Source of the DNA: Excoecaria cochinchinensis
Lineage: Eukaryota; Streptophyta; Magnoliopsida; Malpighiales; Euphorbiaceae
Assembly: GCA_947683425.1 (NCBI GenBank)
Contig: CANTUQ010000004.1
Coordinates: 33,867,001 to 33,931,000 of the forward strand
Length of the DNA stretch: 64,000 bases
Direction: 5' to 3'
Each line of letters begins with the position of its first letter. Within the stretch, counting starts at the first letter, position 1. The notes under the pieces are model-generated. The model did not search any database and had not been told where the DNA came from. It was given only the letters and a program-made list of their open reading frames with translations. Position numbers and translations under genes: made by a program. Below, one piece after another: positions 25,501-36,822 of the stretch.

Positions 25501-26653
25501 GTGAGCATAGCTCACGTCGCGTGAGCATAGCTCACGTCGCGTGAGCCGCTTCCTTCTTCTTCCCCGCTAACGCAAACCTGCAGATTTCCATCGTTTTCCA
25601 GAATTTCAAAGAACTCGATAAAAACCATTTTCAATCTAATTCAAAACACCAACAAAACTCATCTTACCTTTCAATCGATGTCCCAAACAACATAAACAAG
25701 ATAATTGCAACTTAATTCAACAATCAAATCAACTAAAGTCATGCATAGACACATTTAATTCCTTCAAGAACATAAACCCTAACAAAATAACAGTAAGTTC
25801 AAAACCCAAACACAGTACTTCCAATTTAATCCTATTCATGCATTACTAACACATTTACTCACATAATCATGCATATACACATTTCAAAACCTAACAAATT
25901 CCAGAAATTAGATAATGCAAACACATTTACAAGCCTAGTGAGAATTAGGGCAGAGACATTCAACTAAGATTGAAGAACACAAAAGTTCAAACATTGCATG
26001 CATTCAAAATACTCCCAAACCTGGAAATGATGATCCAAAATCACGCTTCAAGATCACTGCTCAATCCTTTCCTTGCCTTTACTTTGCTTCTTCTTATCAA
26101 CAAACACTTGCACAAACAAAACCCACAATTACTCTTCAAAACCCTAACTCAACCAAAACCAGGAAAAGATGAAGAAGAACAGTACGTAGAAACCTTAACC
26201 CAACTTACCTCTTCAAGCAAAGCACAACTCAACCAAGAAACCCAAACACAACTCCAAGCCAAAGCCAAAGAGAATGAAAGGAAAAGCAGAGAAAGAAGAG
26301 GAGAAGAAGAAGAAGGGAAGGCGTGAGAGGGAGAACAGGAATGCAATCTGTGTTCCCTCTCTCTTCCTCTTTCCTTTCTTCTTTTTCTTCTTTCAATGCT
26401 CACCTAACAAGCCACTTGGCAACATCCAATTGGACCCCAAACTCCACTAAGACTATTCCAAATCCATTAATGCTCTTAAGTCCTTAGACAAATAACACTT
26501 CACTCACTTACACATTTCTTTCCTTACAAACTTAATTATCTTTTCAATTAGGTCCTTAACAGTCCAAATTTCTCAAGCACAAATTACTGAAATACCCTTT
26601 TCGATCCCGACTTAGCATGCACAATCCGACCAGGGCTATTTTGGGGTGTGACA
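22558..26653 (-). mobile_element. Solo LTR, long Tekay-type Ty3/gypsy, 4.1 kb
   Basis: Begins TGTAACACCCCC and ends GGGGTGTGACA. It is flanked by CTTCC at 22553-22557 and 26654-26658. The flanks rejoin exactly to the intact 5' LTR copy. There is no gag, pol, PBS or polypurine tract inside, so it is a solo LTR. Dyad modules give minus orientation: palindrome array 25362-25547, GCATGC module 24343-24365, hairpin 23049-23067, LTR 3' end at 22558. Complementary words at 24273-24312 (GGGGACCTGATCGGGGTCC) recur in two other LTRs. The small frames inside show no domain. It is younger than the Tat element it splits. Confidence 0.93.
25362..25547. repeat. Array of nine CTCACG-N3-CGTGAG palindromes
   Basis: About nine units of about 20 bases, each an almost perfect palindrome (CTCACGTCGCGTGAG and variants), joined by short self-complementary linkers such as GAGCATTGCTC and GAGCAATTGCTC. 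The whole 186-base array can therefore fold in many registers. It is located in the transcribed part of the solo LTR. Confidence 0.9.
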
Positions 26654-27462
26654 CTTCCCATCCGGGTTCTTTATTTACCCTTGACTTTATTCATTTTATT
26701 ATGAAGATTATTGTAATATCGCTAGGAAAAAGTCACTAAACCATTTTTATTAATTAATTTGAAATTTTTTCCTAAATAAAAATGGGACCAATGTCTCAAT
26801 TTTCTCCATCTAAAATAAAACCATCACATCAAAAATTATTTTATAATAAATATGCATGGCAGAACCAATGTCCTCACTACAAATGAATATCTCAATTTTT
26901 GTATGATTTATATATTATTTTTTTAATTGGGGCTGTATTCCGCCCCTAGTTTTATTGTAATTTATTTTGAGAATGTTTATTTTAATAATGCTTTACTTAT
27001 TTTTTTTGACGTGAATGATTGCGCCTTAATTAAATGCATCGTGTGGGAAGTTGATGAAACAATAAATTCAAAACTTAATTATAATATTAATCAAGGTACA
27101 AATAAATGAGAAGTCCCGAACTCACTCTGGTCTTGGGCTCAATGAGGTTAGAGGTCTAGGACCTCCAAAATATCTCTTGTTCCCCTTCGAAAGGCTTAAT
27201 TTATATAATCCTAAGCTCCAGGGGGTAGAGGCTGAGACCTCCAAAATCTCTCTGGTTTGCCCAAAGTGGATATGTATGCACCGCCTTAGGCTCGCTGAGA
27301 CTAGACGACCCTTCCCGATGTTCTATTGGGTGGCGACTCCAAGAAACCTCTTTGTTGCCCAAAATAGACGCACTTATAAATACCTTACAAGTTTTAATGA
27401 ATCCCATCCTGATCGCCCTAAAGTGGGCTTTCGGGAGGCCACGGGATTCGGCGCGCGTCACA
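26654..27462 (+). repeat. 3' LTR of Tat element, second part
   Basis: Continues the LTR after the nested insertion with the second copy of CTTCC and ends GCGCGCGTCACA. It matches 7292-8103. TATGC follows as the right target-site duplication of the whole element. Confidence 0.93.
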
Positions 27463-27467
27463 TATGC

Positions 27468-27559
27468 CATAATGAATTAATGTTATAATTTATTTTAATT
27501 TGAATTTTTGTTTAAAATTGAAAGAATGACATATTTTAATTGCCCTTAGTAGTGGTCTA
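27468..27559 (+). other. Host sequence between two insertions
   Basis: 92 AT-rich bases that continue the sequence broken at 5995 and are broken again at 27559, resuming at 41462. Nothing recognisable beyond this continuity. Confidence 0.5.
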
Positions 27560-27610
27560 TGTAACAACCCAAAAAGGGCCTAGTCGGAATTTGCGTGATA
27601 AGTCAGAGAG

Positions 27611-27917
27611 CATTTACACAGCGGTATGACAAATCCTTACCGCCGTGTAAGACATTCCACACAGTGCTAAGGAGAAACCATACCGCCATGTGGCCTACCG
27701 AGCCAAAGCTCCCTCAGAAAACAAAATACATTTACACGACGGTATGATCAAACCTTACTGCCGCATAAAATGCACAATAGAACTCCATTAAAACAGAATG
27801 ACTTTACACAGCGGTATGGTGATCTCTTACTGCCATGCAAAATCATGGACAAGCAAACACACACACAGAATACGATCACACGGTGGGATGCCATATTCAT
27901 ACCATTGTGTAGATCAT
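27611..27917. repeat. Array of ACACGGCGGTA..TACCGCCGTGT dyads
   Basis: Five long imperfect palindromes of about 38-44 bases with arms like TTTACACGGCGGTA and TACCGCCGTGTAA and a 10-14 base loop, at about 27612-27651, 27656-27690, 27729-27771, 27801-27844 and 27875-27916. Arms vary by compensating and non-compensating changes. The same array is at 40325-40640. Confidence 0.88.
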
Positions 27918-28500
27918 ACAAAACCCATAAATTCTGTCTTAAACATGCCTAAAATCATACCCAAACTTCACCTTACTACCCAAAGAACAAAACACTTCAA
28001 CAACTCAACTCATAAAACCCCTAATTACATGCTCAATTTCATTTATACACTCAATTACCAACAACAAACACAAATTCACAAATCAAAGAAAAATGCGCAA
28101 ATACAAACATTCCAAAACCTTTATCTCCTTAGCTCCTCAATCAAGGGGCTGAACTCCCTCCAACCACTTCTTTGACCTTGGGATCTCTGGGAGGAACCTC
28201 TAAACCAGAAATCAACCCTAAACAAACCAAGAATATTAACAATCCAAAAACCCACAAATACGCAACTAATAGAAATCAAAGAGGAAGAAAAGGAAAAGGA
28301 AGAAAAGTAAGACGGAAGAAGAACAAGAACAAGAAGAGCATAAACTTACCAAATTTAGCTCAAGAGTTATCAAATCCCACCAAAGATTACTTGAACAAAC
28401 TAGGGCAAAAGAGAAGAAAACAAGAAGAAAAAAAGAAGAAGAACAGGGAGGAGGAAATGGGAGAGGGCAGATTTTGTTCTCTCTCTCTTTCTCTCTCCTA

Positions 28501-28512
28501 GGCTTATAAAGC
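28501..28512 (-). promoter_or_regulatory. TATA box of minus-strand Tekay-type LTR
   Basis: GGCTTTATAAGC read on the minus strand, itself nearly palindromic, followed by a GA-rich start of the leader. The same site is at 41221-41232 in the other LTR. Confidence 0.65.
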
Positions 28513-28735
28513 CTCTCTCATGCCACTTGTCAAACATTTAGTGGTGGGTCTTGATAACTCACACGCAAACACTTCTCTTCCTCAAAACACCAAAGCAAAA
28601 CTCACACTAAAACACCAACATACTAATACACCCTACTACCTTATAATCTCATGCAATTGACTCCAAAATTAAACTAACACATGCAAAAATACACACACTA
28701 AGATAGCTCAAATTACTAGGGTGGGAAACGGGGTG

Positions 28736-30632
28736 TTACAACTCTCCCCTCCTAACAAGAATTTTGTCTTTGAAATTCTCACCTGATCTGAACAACTGCA
28801 GATACTGTGATCTTATAACTGGCTCTGGCTCCCAAGTTGCTTCTTCAACCCCGTGGTGCTGCCACAAAAGAGGAACTTGCTTATTTCTGAGTTGTCTCAC
28901 TTCTTGAGCCAAAATGGCTTTCGGCTCTTCGTCAAATGAATAATTTGGTTTAATCCTTACATCTTGAATTGACAACATATTTGATGGATCTGATCGATAG
29001 CGATGAACCATGGACACATGGAATACGTCGTGCAACTTAGCCAATTCCAAAGGCAAAGCCAACTTATAGGCAACTGGCCCAATCTTTTCTAAAATCTCAA
29101 AGGGTCCTAAAAATTGAGGACTTAACTTACCCTTTTTGCCAAAATGCAAAACTTTTTGCCAAGGCAACACTTTAAGAAACACCTTATCCCCGACTTAGAA
29201 ATGAATGTCTTTCTGCTTCAAATTAGCATAGGATCTCTGTCTATCCTTGGCCGCCTACAAATTCTATTGCACTACTTCGATCTTTTCTTCGGTATCTCTA
29301 ACCAATTTCGGCCCAATAAGAGCATGCTCGGTTAGCTCAGTCCAACAGACTAGAGTCCTCCACTTCCGTCCATATAGAGCCTCATATGGTGACATTCCAA
29401 TACTTGCCTGATGACTGTTATTATAGGCAAATTCCATAAGCGACACATATTTATCCTAACTGCCCGACAATTCTAAGGCACAATCCCGAAGCATATCTTC
29501 TAGAACCTAAATAACCCATTCTGACTGCCCATCTAACTGAGGATGAAAAGCAGTACTGAAGTTCAATCGAGTACCCAAGGCCATTTGCAACTCTTTCCAA
29601 AATTTTGACGTAAACCTCGGATCCCGATCTGACACAATCGATAAAGGAATGCCATGTAATATAACCATTTCATTCACATAAATATCTGCTAACTTATCCA
29701 TCGAATAACTCATTCTAACCGACAAAAAATGCACTGACTTGGTGAGTCGATCAACAATAACCCATAACCCATCATGCTTCCGCCGAGTCAAAGGCAAACC
29801 CACTACAAAGTCCATGGTAATATCATCCCACTTCCACTGAGGGATGGGTAAAGGATTGAGCAGTCCAGAAGGAACTTGATGCTCAGCCTTTACCTGCTGA
29901 TAGGTCAAACACTTAGACACAAACTCAATAATGTCTCTCTTCATCCCTTGCCACCAATAGAACTGCTTTAAATCTCGGTACATCTTTTCACTACCAGGAT
30001 GCATGGTAAAAACCGTAGCGTGTGTCTCAAGCAAAAGCTTCTTCTTTAACTCATCATCACTCGGCACACACAAACGATTTCTATACATAAGCACCCCATC
30101 CAATATCAAAAACTCAAATTGCTTACCATTCTGAACCTCCCTTAACACTTGTTGCATCTTCAGATCATCTTTTTGAGCATCCACTATCAACTGCCTCAAA
30201 GAAGGGTTTACTTTCAACTGAGCAACCAAAGCTCCTTCCGAATCTAGCCTCCACTTACAATGTTGTAGTACTAAAGCCGACATTGATTTCCTACTCAAAG
30301 CATCAGCGACAACATTCACCTTACCTGGGTGGTACTCCAAAATACAATTATAATCTTTAAACAGTTCCAACTAACGGTGCGGCCTCAAATTCAACTCTTT
30401 CTGCGTGAGGAGATATTTCAAACTCTTATGGTCAGTAAAAATCCTACATGTCTCCCCATACAAATAATGCCGCCAAATCTTGAGAGCAAGGATCACGGCA
30501 GCTAACTCCAGGTCATACGTTGGATAATTCTTTTTATGAGGCTTCAACTTTCAGGACGCATAGGCCACGATTTTACCCTCTTGCATCAGGACACAGCCAA
30601 GTCCCACTCCTGAAGCATCGCTATACATCACA
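28736..30632 (-). pseudogene. pol: Pol 3' part: RNase H end, integrase, chromodomain (broken)
   Basis: From the insertion at 30633 the frame reads YSDASGVGLGCVLMQEGK, with a stop after IVAYAS. The next long frame (30370-29507) has NVVADALSRK, then integrase: the zinc-binding H-H-C region with Tyr in place of the last Cys-pair member (CLTYQQ), TMDFVVGLPLT, SDRDPRFTSKFW and DGQSEWVI, so the D-D-E triad is present. A stop (29506) and frameshifts follow. 29446-29264 covers SLMEFAYNNSH and PYEALYGRKW. 29182-28736 holds the integrase C-terminus (KLSPQFLGPFEI, HDVFHVSML-type) and a chromodomain (WQHHGVEEATWEPE), which identifies a chromovirus. The chromodomain targets insertion to heterochromatin in known members. 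Confidence 0.88.
28741..28753 (-). other. Polypurine tract
   Basis: AGGAGGGGAGAGT on the minus strand ends exactly at the LTR start TGTAACACCC. It primes plus-strand DNA synthesis. It is also the last coding sequence of pol (…RRGEL), and the LTR's own TGTAA supplies the stop codon at 28738-28736. Confidence 0.85.
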
Positions 30633-32883
30633 TGCAACTCCCCAATACCCCTTGGGAGAACATTGGGTCGTTACACACGCATACACAAACTATACATTCA
30701 TGTGGAAGCGGAATAATAAATCATACATGCCACACTTGTAGCAGAATATTATCTCTAAACACATAATACTATACATGCATATACAAATAAACTTATCATA
30801 TGTTTTACTATACATACATTTATCAATATTAATGTCCTTATACATAACATGTACAAAACACTATATAAGAGTCCTATACAAAAAGAATACTATAATCAAT
30901 ACAAAAAGAAACTCTTCAAAATCAAAACTCCTACAATGACACTTGGAATCGACTTAGATAGAATTTTGCCACATGGAATTCCACTAACTCTTCATTAACA
31001 TTAATTAATCACCATTAAGCTTAGTTAATCTTCCACTTACACTAATCATGCACAATAATACTTTAGTCACTACAATACTTTAATTTTATGCAATTAAGTC
31101 CCTAAAATTCTCATTTTCAATTTAATCCAAATCTGTAAACCCTAATTAATGCTCACTTCATTACACTAATCACACTCAATGCTACTAGGGTGATTTTCGG
31201 GCTGTTACAACTCTCCCCTACTTAAGGAATTTTATCTGCAAAATTCCCTCTAACACATGCGATAACTCTAACCATACAAAACATCATACAAGACACTAAT
31301 TCAATCAAACATAACAATCACTTTAAGTATTTTATTTTGGCTTTTATTTTACTATATTTTGGTATGTCACGGTCACAACCAATTCATTGCCACCGTGACC
31401 AATACCGAGACAAGGCAGAATTGCATGTAATTGGACCTCACGGTCATAATCAATTCATTACCACCGTGACCCTTCCCAGTTTTGTGTATTTTGTGTGTTT
31501 TTCTTCCCGAAATGCACCCGAACTTCACTACAAGTTCCTATAGCTTGTCGAACACATGTATAACATTATGAAATAAGCATCTGAATGTTATCAATTGAAA
31601 CTTTATAAAAATGATGTTATGGCATAATAGTTTAATAAAGGAGTTAAATGTATACATGCTTTTTAATTTGAATATGACATGGTATGCGATATTGATCATA
31701 CATGATTGAATTATAATGTGTTAAGTATGTGAAAGATGCATGAAAGAGATATTGCTTAATGAATCTTAGCAACATTATTGGGATCTATAGAATGAATAAA
31801 TGTATATTGATATGTAAGTGTGCTTATAAGCCATTTGTGTATGCATAAATCATGTGATGGTTTGCTTGACTTGTACATGAAGGGAATCATTATGCATCCT
31901 TGGTTGGATACATGGAAATGTGATATTGTGATTAGAGTGTTAGCGAGCCTAAAGTGTTAAGTTAGTGGATAGATAAGCATGCTTATAAAGGGTTTAGTGC
32001 AGCTGCTCAATAGACTCGTATGGGTCTTTTGCTTAGAGATTTCGGTCTCTTTTGTTACCTTCGGGTATTTGTATATTTCGAGACTTATGTCTTCTATGTG
32101 TTCAAATATTGTGTCCAACCAGTATCTTCAATACCCGTATACACGATTTATGAAAGTTCAGGCTCTTCTCTTTCATTTGGTTTTATGATTTGTTAAGCTA
32201 TTGCTTTAGTGAATGATTGATTGTTTGAGCATTCATGTTAATGCTTGTGATAAGATCATGCTTTAGCAAGTGTACATGATAACGTTATGATTAAAACATG
32301 TGTTATGTAAAGTGAGAATGTGCATGATTGATGCTGAGCATGACAGGTAAAGGTAATTGTATTAGTGGTGCCATTGATTATGTTGCTTATATTATGTTTA
32401 ATGCCTTTGATTGTGGCCAATTGTGGCAAGTGAATATGCATGTATAATAAATTCATATATATTATTGTGACTGCTTGTGTAGTCCTTTGTATCTGTATAT
32501 CCCCACTAAGTGTTATCACTTAGCATGGGTGTTTATCCGTGTTGGTATGCAGGTTCGATTCGGTTGTGAGAGTTGTCCATCTGCTGGCCACTAGGATTGA
32601 AGTGAAGCTTTTGCTTTTTGTTAAGATTCTTTTTGCATAGTGTTTTTTTTAAGGAGTTACTTGTTATGGCTTTTTGATCATATGTATATTTTGATCACGT
32701 AATGATAAATGATAACATTTTTGTAATATGTAAATCGCTTAATGTTAATTATTACAAGTATGATTTTTTTATTTGATGCTTCTGCTTATAGTATGTTTAT
32801 GTATTTTTGGCATGTGTGTTTGTTTAGTGTGCTTGCCTGTGTAGCTACCTGATGTTCCTCCTGAGGGGGATTGGGGCATTACA
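30633..32883. mobile_element. Inverted-LTR composite inserted in pol
   Basis: The insertion starts TGCAACTCCCCAATACCCC and ends GATTGGGGCATTACA, flanked by TCACA at 30628-30632 and 32884-32888. Removing it restores the RNase H region. The two ends are inverted copies of one LTR 3' end. The left piece (30633-31209) is a minus-strand LTR ending TTCGGGCTGTTACA next to a polypurine-like ACTCTCCCC(TA) on the plus strand, with about 100 bases of internal sequence. The right piece (about 31300-32883) is the 3' part of a plus-strand LTR with a dyad array, GCATGC module (31963-31985) and hairpin (32506-32523). There is no coding sequence. It arose either from an insertion that later suffered an inversion or from an aberrant integration product. 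Confidence 0.65.
31366..31475. repeat. Two CACGGTCA..CACCGTGAC dyads
   Basis: Two long dyads, GTCACGGTCACAACC with GCCACCGTGACC at 31366-31402 and a TCACGGTCATAATC version with ACCACCGTGACC at 31438-31473. They are related to the four-unit array at 58534-58800. They lie in the transcribed part of the right-hand LTR piece. Confidence 0.8.
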
Positions 32884-34573
32884 TCACATACTCCTTACCC
32901 GAAACGGGTTGAGTTAGTACAGGCGCCTCAATCAACAAACTCTTTAACTGCTCAAAACATGCCTGGCACTGGTCGGACCATTCAAATTTCACTCCTTTCT
33001 GAAGAAGTCTTGTCATAGGTGTTGCAATAACTGAAAACCCCTTAACAAACCGTTGGTAATACCCAGCCAAACCTAGAAAACTTCTCACTTCAAGTACATT
33101 CCTAGGCGCCTTCCAATTCACAATAGCCTCAATCTTCACCGGATCAACTCGAATACAGTCAGCAGAAATAATATGACCCAAAAAGGACACCTCCTTAAGC
33201 CAAAAATCACACTTAGTTAGCTTTGCAAACAAACGGTGAACCCTCAGAACCTGAAGCACTATCCAAAGAGGTTTTTCATGCTCACTCTCATTCTTCGAAT
33301 AAACCAGGATGTCATTAATGAATATTACTACAAATCGGTCAAGATATGGCCTAAGCACTCTGTTCATCAAATCCACAAAAGCCACTGGTGCATTGGTCAA
33401 ACCAACGGCATCACAAGAAACTCAGTGGCCATATCGTGTCCGAAAAGTAGTCTTAACAACATCTACATCCTTAACCCAAAGCTGATAGTATCAAGACCGC
33501 AAATCAATCTTGGAAAATATCCCAGGTCCTCTTAGTTGATCAAACAAGTCCTCAATCTAAGGCAATGGGTACTTATTCTTCACAGTGACCTTATTGATAT
33601 GTCAATAATCGATACACATCCTTAATGTCTCATCCTTTTTCTTCACAAACAAAATCGGAGCACCCCATGGAGATATGTTAGGTCTAATAAATCCTTTATC
33701 CAATAGCTCCTGTAATTGAGTGTTAAGTTCCCTCAATTCCACAGGAGCCATTCAATAATGTGCTTTAGAAATAGGAGCAGTACCTAGCATAATCACTATG
33801 GACAACTCCACTTCTCTCTCAGGAGGTAACCCGGGCAACTCATTAGGAAACACATCCTCAAACTCTTTAACCACTAGAATGTCCTCAATATTAACTTGGC
33901 TACGCTTAGAATCCAACACCAAAGGCAAAAATGCCTCACAAACTTTCCTCATAAATTGCCTAGCTTGCATAGCTGAAATAACATTTTCCAAGGAATTAGA
34001 ACCCAGACCTCTGACTACAACTGAAGACCGATTTCTAATCTGAAGCACTACAGTCTTTCTATGACAATCTACTATGGCTCGATGCTTAAATAGCCAATCC
34101 ATTCCCAAAATCAAATAAAACTCCCGAAAAGGCAAATAAATCAAATCTGCTAAAAATTCTATTCCTTAAACCAATAGGGGGCAATTCCTAAACACTCTAC
34201 TCATATTGACACTATACCCTAAAGGACTGGTCACACAAATCTCATAATCTAACTGATTGACCTCATGCAACTTATCATATAACTTATTAGAACACAAGTA
34301 TGAGTGTGTGGAACCAGAGTCTATTAGAGCATATAATTCAGTATCACAGAGTAGAAACTTACTTGCATTCACATCAGGCGCATCCTGCTCTTCCCGGGCT
34401 CTCATGGCATAGGCCCTTGCTGGTGCCATCTGAGGACGATCCACTAATTTTGAAGGAGCTCCTTCTCTAAGCTGACCACCTCGACCTCTACCTCTGCCTC
34501 TACCTCGACTAGCTTGAGAGACATTAGATCCAGATAGGCTGGCCTCTTGTTGATCCCGAGTATTCTCGCTCAA
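32884..34573 (-). pseudogene. pol: Protease and reverse transcriptase of minus-strand Tekay-type element (broken)
   Basis: Minus-strand frame 34573-34166 has an RG-rich linker (RGRGRGRGG) and an intact aspartic protease motif ALIDSGSTHSYL. Frame 34144-33752 holds LILGMDWLFKHRAIVDC and the start of RT (ELPGLPPEREVEL). RT between 33750 and 33400 has several stops. 33400-32879 holds NAPVAFVDLMNRV and FINDILVYS, so the first catalytic Asp of the F/Y-x-D-D box is Asn and the enzyme would be dead. It continues GLAGYYQRFVKGF and stops at the inserted composite. Neighbouring gag is upstream at higher coordinates. Confidence 0.87.
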
Positions 34574-35478
34574 CTTAGGACAGTTTGCTAGAAAATGATC
34601 CGTGCATCCACAGTGGAAAAACCCTCCAGTAAGCCAATAGCACTAGCCCTTGTGGCACTTACTACAGTAAGAACACTCAGGCACTACCTCACTTCTGCCA
34701 CTAGAACCACCTCTGCCTGCACCAGATACATTCAAAGATCCTTGTCTTCTACCTCGCATCGCCAGACTGGTAGAGGACTCATCCTGAGGATTGACATGCG
34801 GGTTCCTCGATCTCTTACCCGAAGATGAACCTCCATGAGGGGGATTTTTTCTTTGAGCTCTATCCCTCAACACCGATTCGGATCTCTCTGCACGCAGGGC
34901 TGCTTAGACAATCTGATAATAACTAACAGCAGGGGCACTCATCAAAGATATCAATATGGCCCTTAGAGATTCATTCAACCCTGCTTCGAAGTGTTGACAC
35001 CGAAAATCTTCTGTCAAAATACCCGAGGGAGCATACTTATTGAGCCGGTTAAATTCCTTCTCGTACTATGCTACCAATATCGCTCTCTACTTAAGACTTA
35101 GAAATTGAGCCCACTTAGCCTCCATATTGGTCACATACTTATTAGTGAACTCTCTTTTAAAGAACTCGCATGTGACTGGGTCTGGCAACTGAGGATGCCT
35201 ACGAACCAACTTTTACCAGTTGTAAGCCGAACCTTGGAGAAATGCTACCACACATTCCACTTGCCTTTCCGGAGGACAACGAATCTCCTTTAGAACTCTC
35301 TCAACCTTCTCAGTCCATTTCTCTTCCAACTCCGATTCATCCAAACTTGTCCCATAGAAATCTTTTGCCCTAGCCTTCCTCATACTCTTTATCGGGGCTT
35401 GCGGAGCAGTAACCCTTTCCAAGACCCGAGCCATGTCTTGAGATATCTTCAACATTGCCTCAAAAGGCATGGTTCCAG
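34574..35478 (-). pseudogene. gag: Gag of minus-strand Tekay-type element (broken)
   Basis: The N-terminal part is at 35470-35213 (MPFEAMLKISQDMARVLERV, VVAFLQGSAYNW). The middle part, 35212-34880, has multiple stops. A basic Ser/Arg-rich stretch follows at 34873-34643. A CCHC zinc knuckle at about 34680-34580 (CSYCSKCHKG then HCGCTDHFLANCP) has one knuckle Cys position altered and a TAG between the two halves. The fold and order are standard for chromovirus Gag. Confidence 0.8.
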
Positions 35479-35678
35479 TTTCAGGTTACACCCTAGCTGG
35501 CTGAGTCGGACCAGACACCGATGGATCTTGCTCTTAGGGATTAGCACTCTCAACTGACCCCTCGAGGGACCCACACACAGACTTGATCTACTATAAATAT
35601 AAAGACATCAGCATTAGGCCAACACAGTCCTAAACATATATCTATATCCTATAATCTCCCAGAAATGCCTAAACTTAG

Positions 35679-35690
35679 GCTCTGATACTA
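35679..35690 (-). other. Primer binding site, initiator tRNA-Met
   Basis: TAGTATCAGAGC on the minus strand (one change from TGGTATCAGAGC), five bases inside the LTR end at 35696. The 190 bases between it and gag are leader sequence without other features. Confidence 0.85.
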
Positions 35691-35695
35691 AAAAT

Positions 35696-36480
35696 TATAA
35701 CACCGCATACCCATATGTAAGGGAGCTCATCAGCAAAGGGAGTGAATGCCCGTATGGATAAGGGTATCACCAAACAATCCACAAACAAGTACAGATACAA
35801 AAGTAAATATAGATAGCAGAAGAAATTAAAACATAACCTCAAAATTCTTTTCATTGATAAAACCAAGAGTTAATTACCAAAATTAGCCATTACAAATATG
35901 CCTTTACAATAATTACAAGTTTCCCAAAATTACAAAGCTGAAGGAGTACAATAAGATAGATACAAAATTAAAACCAAAAGATTACAAAAAGGTATATAAT
36001 AACAAAAGCTAAGCTTCCCAAATCTGCACTCCTACTGCGTTGGCCTGGCTTGTGGAGACACCCCCAAAACTCCACTGCCTCCACACCTGCACGGATGAAA
36101 CACCCCTGCTAAGCGATAATGCTTAGTGGGAAAAAATAAAGATATGGATGGCCATTCACAATGGTCATCAAAGCAAACACATACCTATGCCACAAGCAAT
36201 TATATCATACCAAAAGCATAACAATTATATATCATAAGGGAATTTCACACTATATATCACTTATTAATGCTATCAATTAAACAATAAATAAGGATCACAT
36301 AGATGCCTGCAAACTCATAATAGCAGATAGCGAATGAACACATTAGTAGCCATGGGTACGGTGAAAAGCAATTTCTTTATTTTCATCCAAAAATATTTTC
36401 ACTTTGAGGATCTTGTTTAAACGCATTGAGGATCACGAGAACCCAAACGGGGACCTGATAAGGGTCCAGAACACATTGGG
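35696..36480 (-). repeat. 5' LTR (long form), 3' part
   Basis: The inner LTR end reads GCGGTGTTATA on the minus strand, a decayed TGTTACA. It contains the conserved hairpin at 36109-36126 (CTAAGCGATAATGCTTAG) next to CACGG words and the GGGGACCTGATAAGGGTCC element at 36448-36468. It is broken at TTGGG (36476-36480) by a solo LTR. Confidence 0.85.
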
Positions 36481-36815
36481 TGTTACACCCCAAAAAGTAC
36501 CCTAGAAGGATTCGTGCATATTGAGGATGAGTAGTGATCGAAGTTGTGCAAGTTGAAGTGTTTAGTATGCCATTTGGACAATTTAAGAATTTATGTAAAA
36601 GTTTCAGCAAGAGCGGCAAATGGTAAATTGTGAAGTGTGAGTTTAGGACTTAATTGAAGGAGTAAGATTAATTTTGTTGGCCAATGTTAAGAATTATATA
36701 GAGGGATGCTAAATGTAAGAAGATAAAGGAGTTGATGGACTAGATAGGAGAATTGACATAAATATCTATTTTTGGACCAGTGGGAATGTGACAAATGGCA
36801 AGGGATAAGAAGGAG

Positions 36816-36822
36816 TATAAAA
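36816..36822 (+). promoter_or_regulatory. TATA box of solo LTR
   Basis: TATAAAA in the context GGAGTATAAAAGGAAGAGAG, followed by a GA-rich then CT-rich leader containing GGCAGAATCTGC. It is about 335 bases from the LTR start. Confidence 0.65.

Larger units (their letters stand above)
5996..27462 (+). mobile_element. Tat-lineage (Ogre/Retand-like) Ty3/gypsy retrotransposon, complete but degenerate
   Basis: Both LTRs begin TGTAGACACC and end GCGCGCGTCACA. The element is flanked by the perfect 5-bp duplication TATGC (5991-5995, 27463-27467). Its own length without the nested 4.1 kb solo LTR is about 17.4 kb. Order: 5' LTR, tRNA-Arg PBS, gag, protease, RT, RNase H, a second (archaeal-type) RNase H, integrase, antisense ORF, divergent promoter, second sense ORF, tandem repeats, 3' LTR. 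Dual RNase H, the Arg primer and long 3' extra sequence are the hallmarks of the Tat/Ogre group. About eight differences, all transitions, are seen in the first 120 bases of the two LTRs, so the insertion is not recent. Gag and pol are broken by stops and frameshifts. Confidence 0.93.
27560..28740 (-). repeat. 3' LTR (short form) of minus-strand Tekay-type element
   Basis: 1181 bases. Reads TGTAACACCC from 28740 on the minus strand. From about 27607 to 28740 it matches 40327-41461 closely. The last 45 bases (27560-27605) are unrelated to the 3' end of the other LTR and resemble instead the outer end of the solo LTR at 54235-56937 (TCCAAAAAGGGCCTAGT-like). It lacks the GCATGC and CTAAGCG modules of the long form. 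Confidence 0.85.

Noticed and set aside
25362..25547. CRISPR-like array of regular short palindromic repeats
   Set aside because: The context is a plant LTR. Linkers are near-identical and self-complementary, not unique spacers, and no cas genes exist here.
25970..26403. 118-residue plus frame and its antisense shadow in the 4.1 kb LTR
   Set aside because: Gln/Lys/Glu-rich low complexity in the GA/CT-rich leader region of the LTR on the opposite strand; no family recognised.
22558..26653. DNA transposon with terminal inverted repeats
   Set aside because: TGTAACACC/GGTGTGACA ends with a 5-bp duplication and shared LTR modules fit a solo LTR; there is no transposase and the inverted match is only the usual short LTR end symmetry.
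30633..32883. Mutator-like element with a 9-bp duplication ACATCACAT
   Set aside because: The 9-base match includes bases of the LTR ends; the TG..CA ends with TCACA and internal LTR modules explain it better.
36061..36130. Small structured RNA at the CTAAGCG hairpin
   Set aside because: The hairpin occurs in six LTRs at the same place, so it is an LTR module; nothing supports an independent RNA gene.
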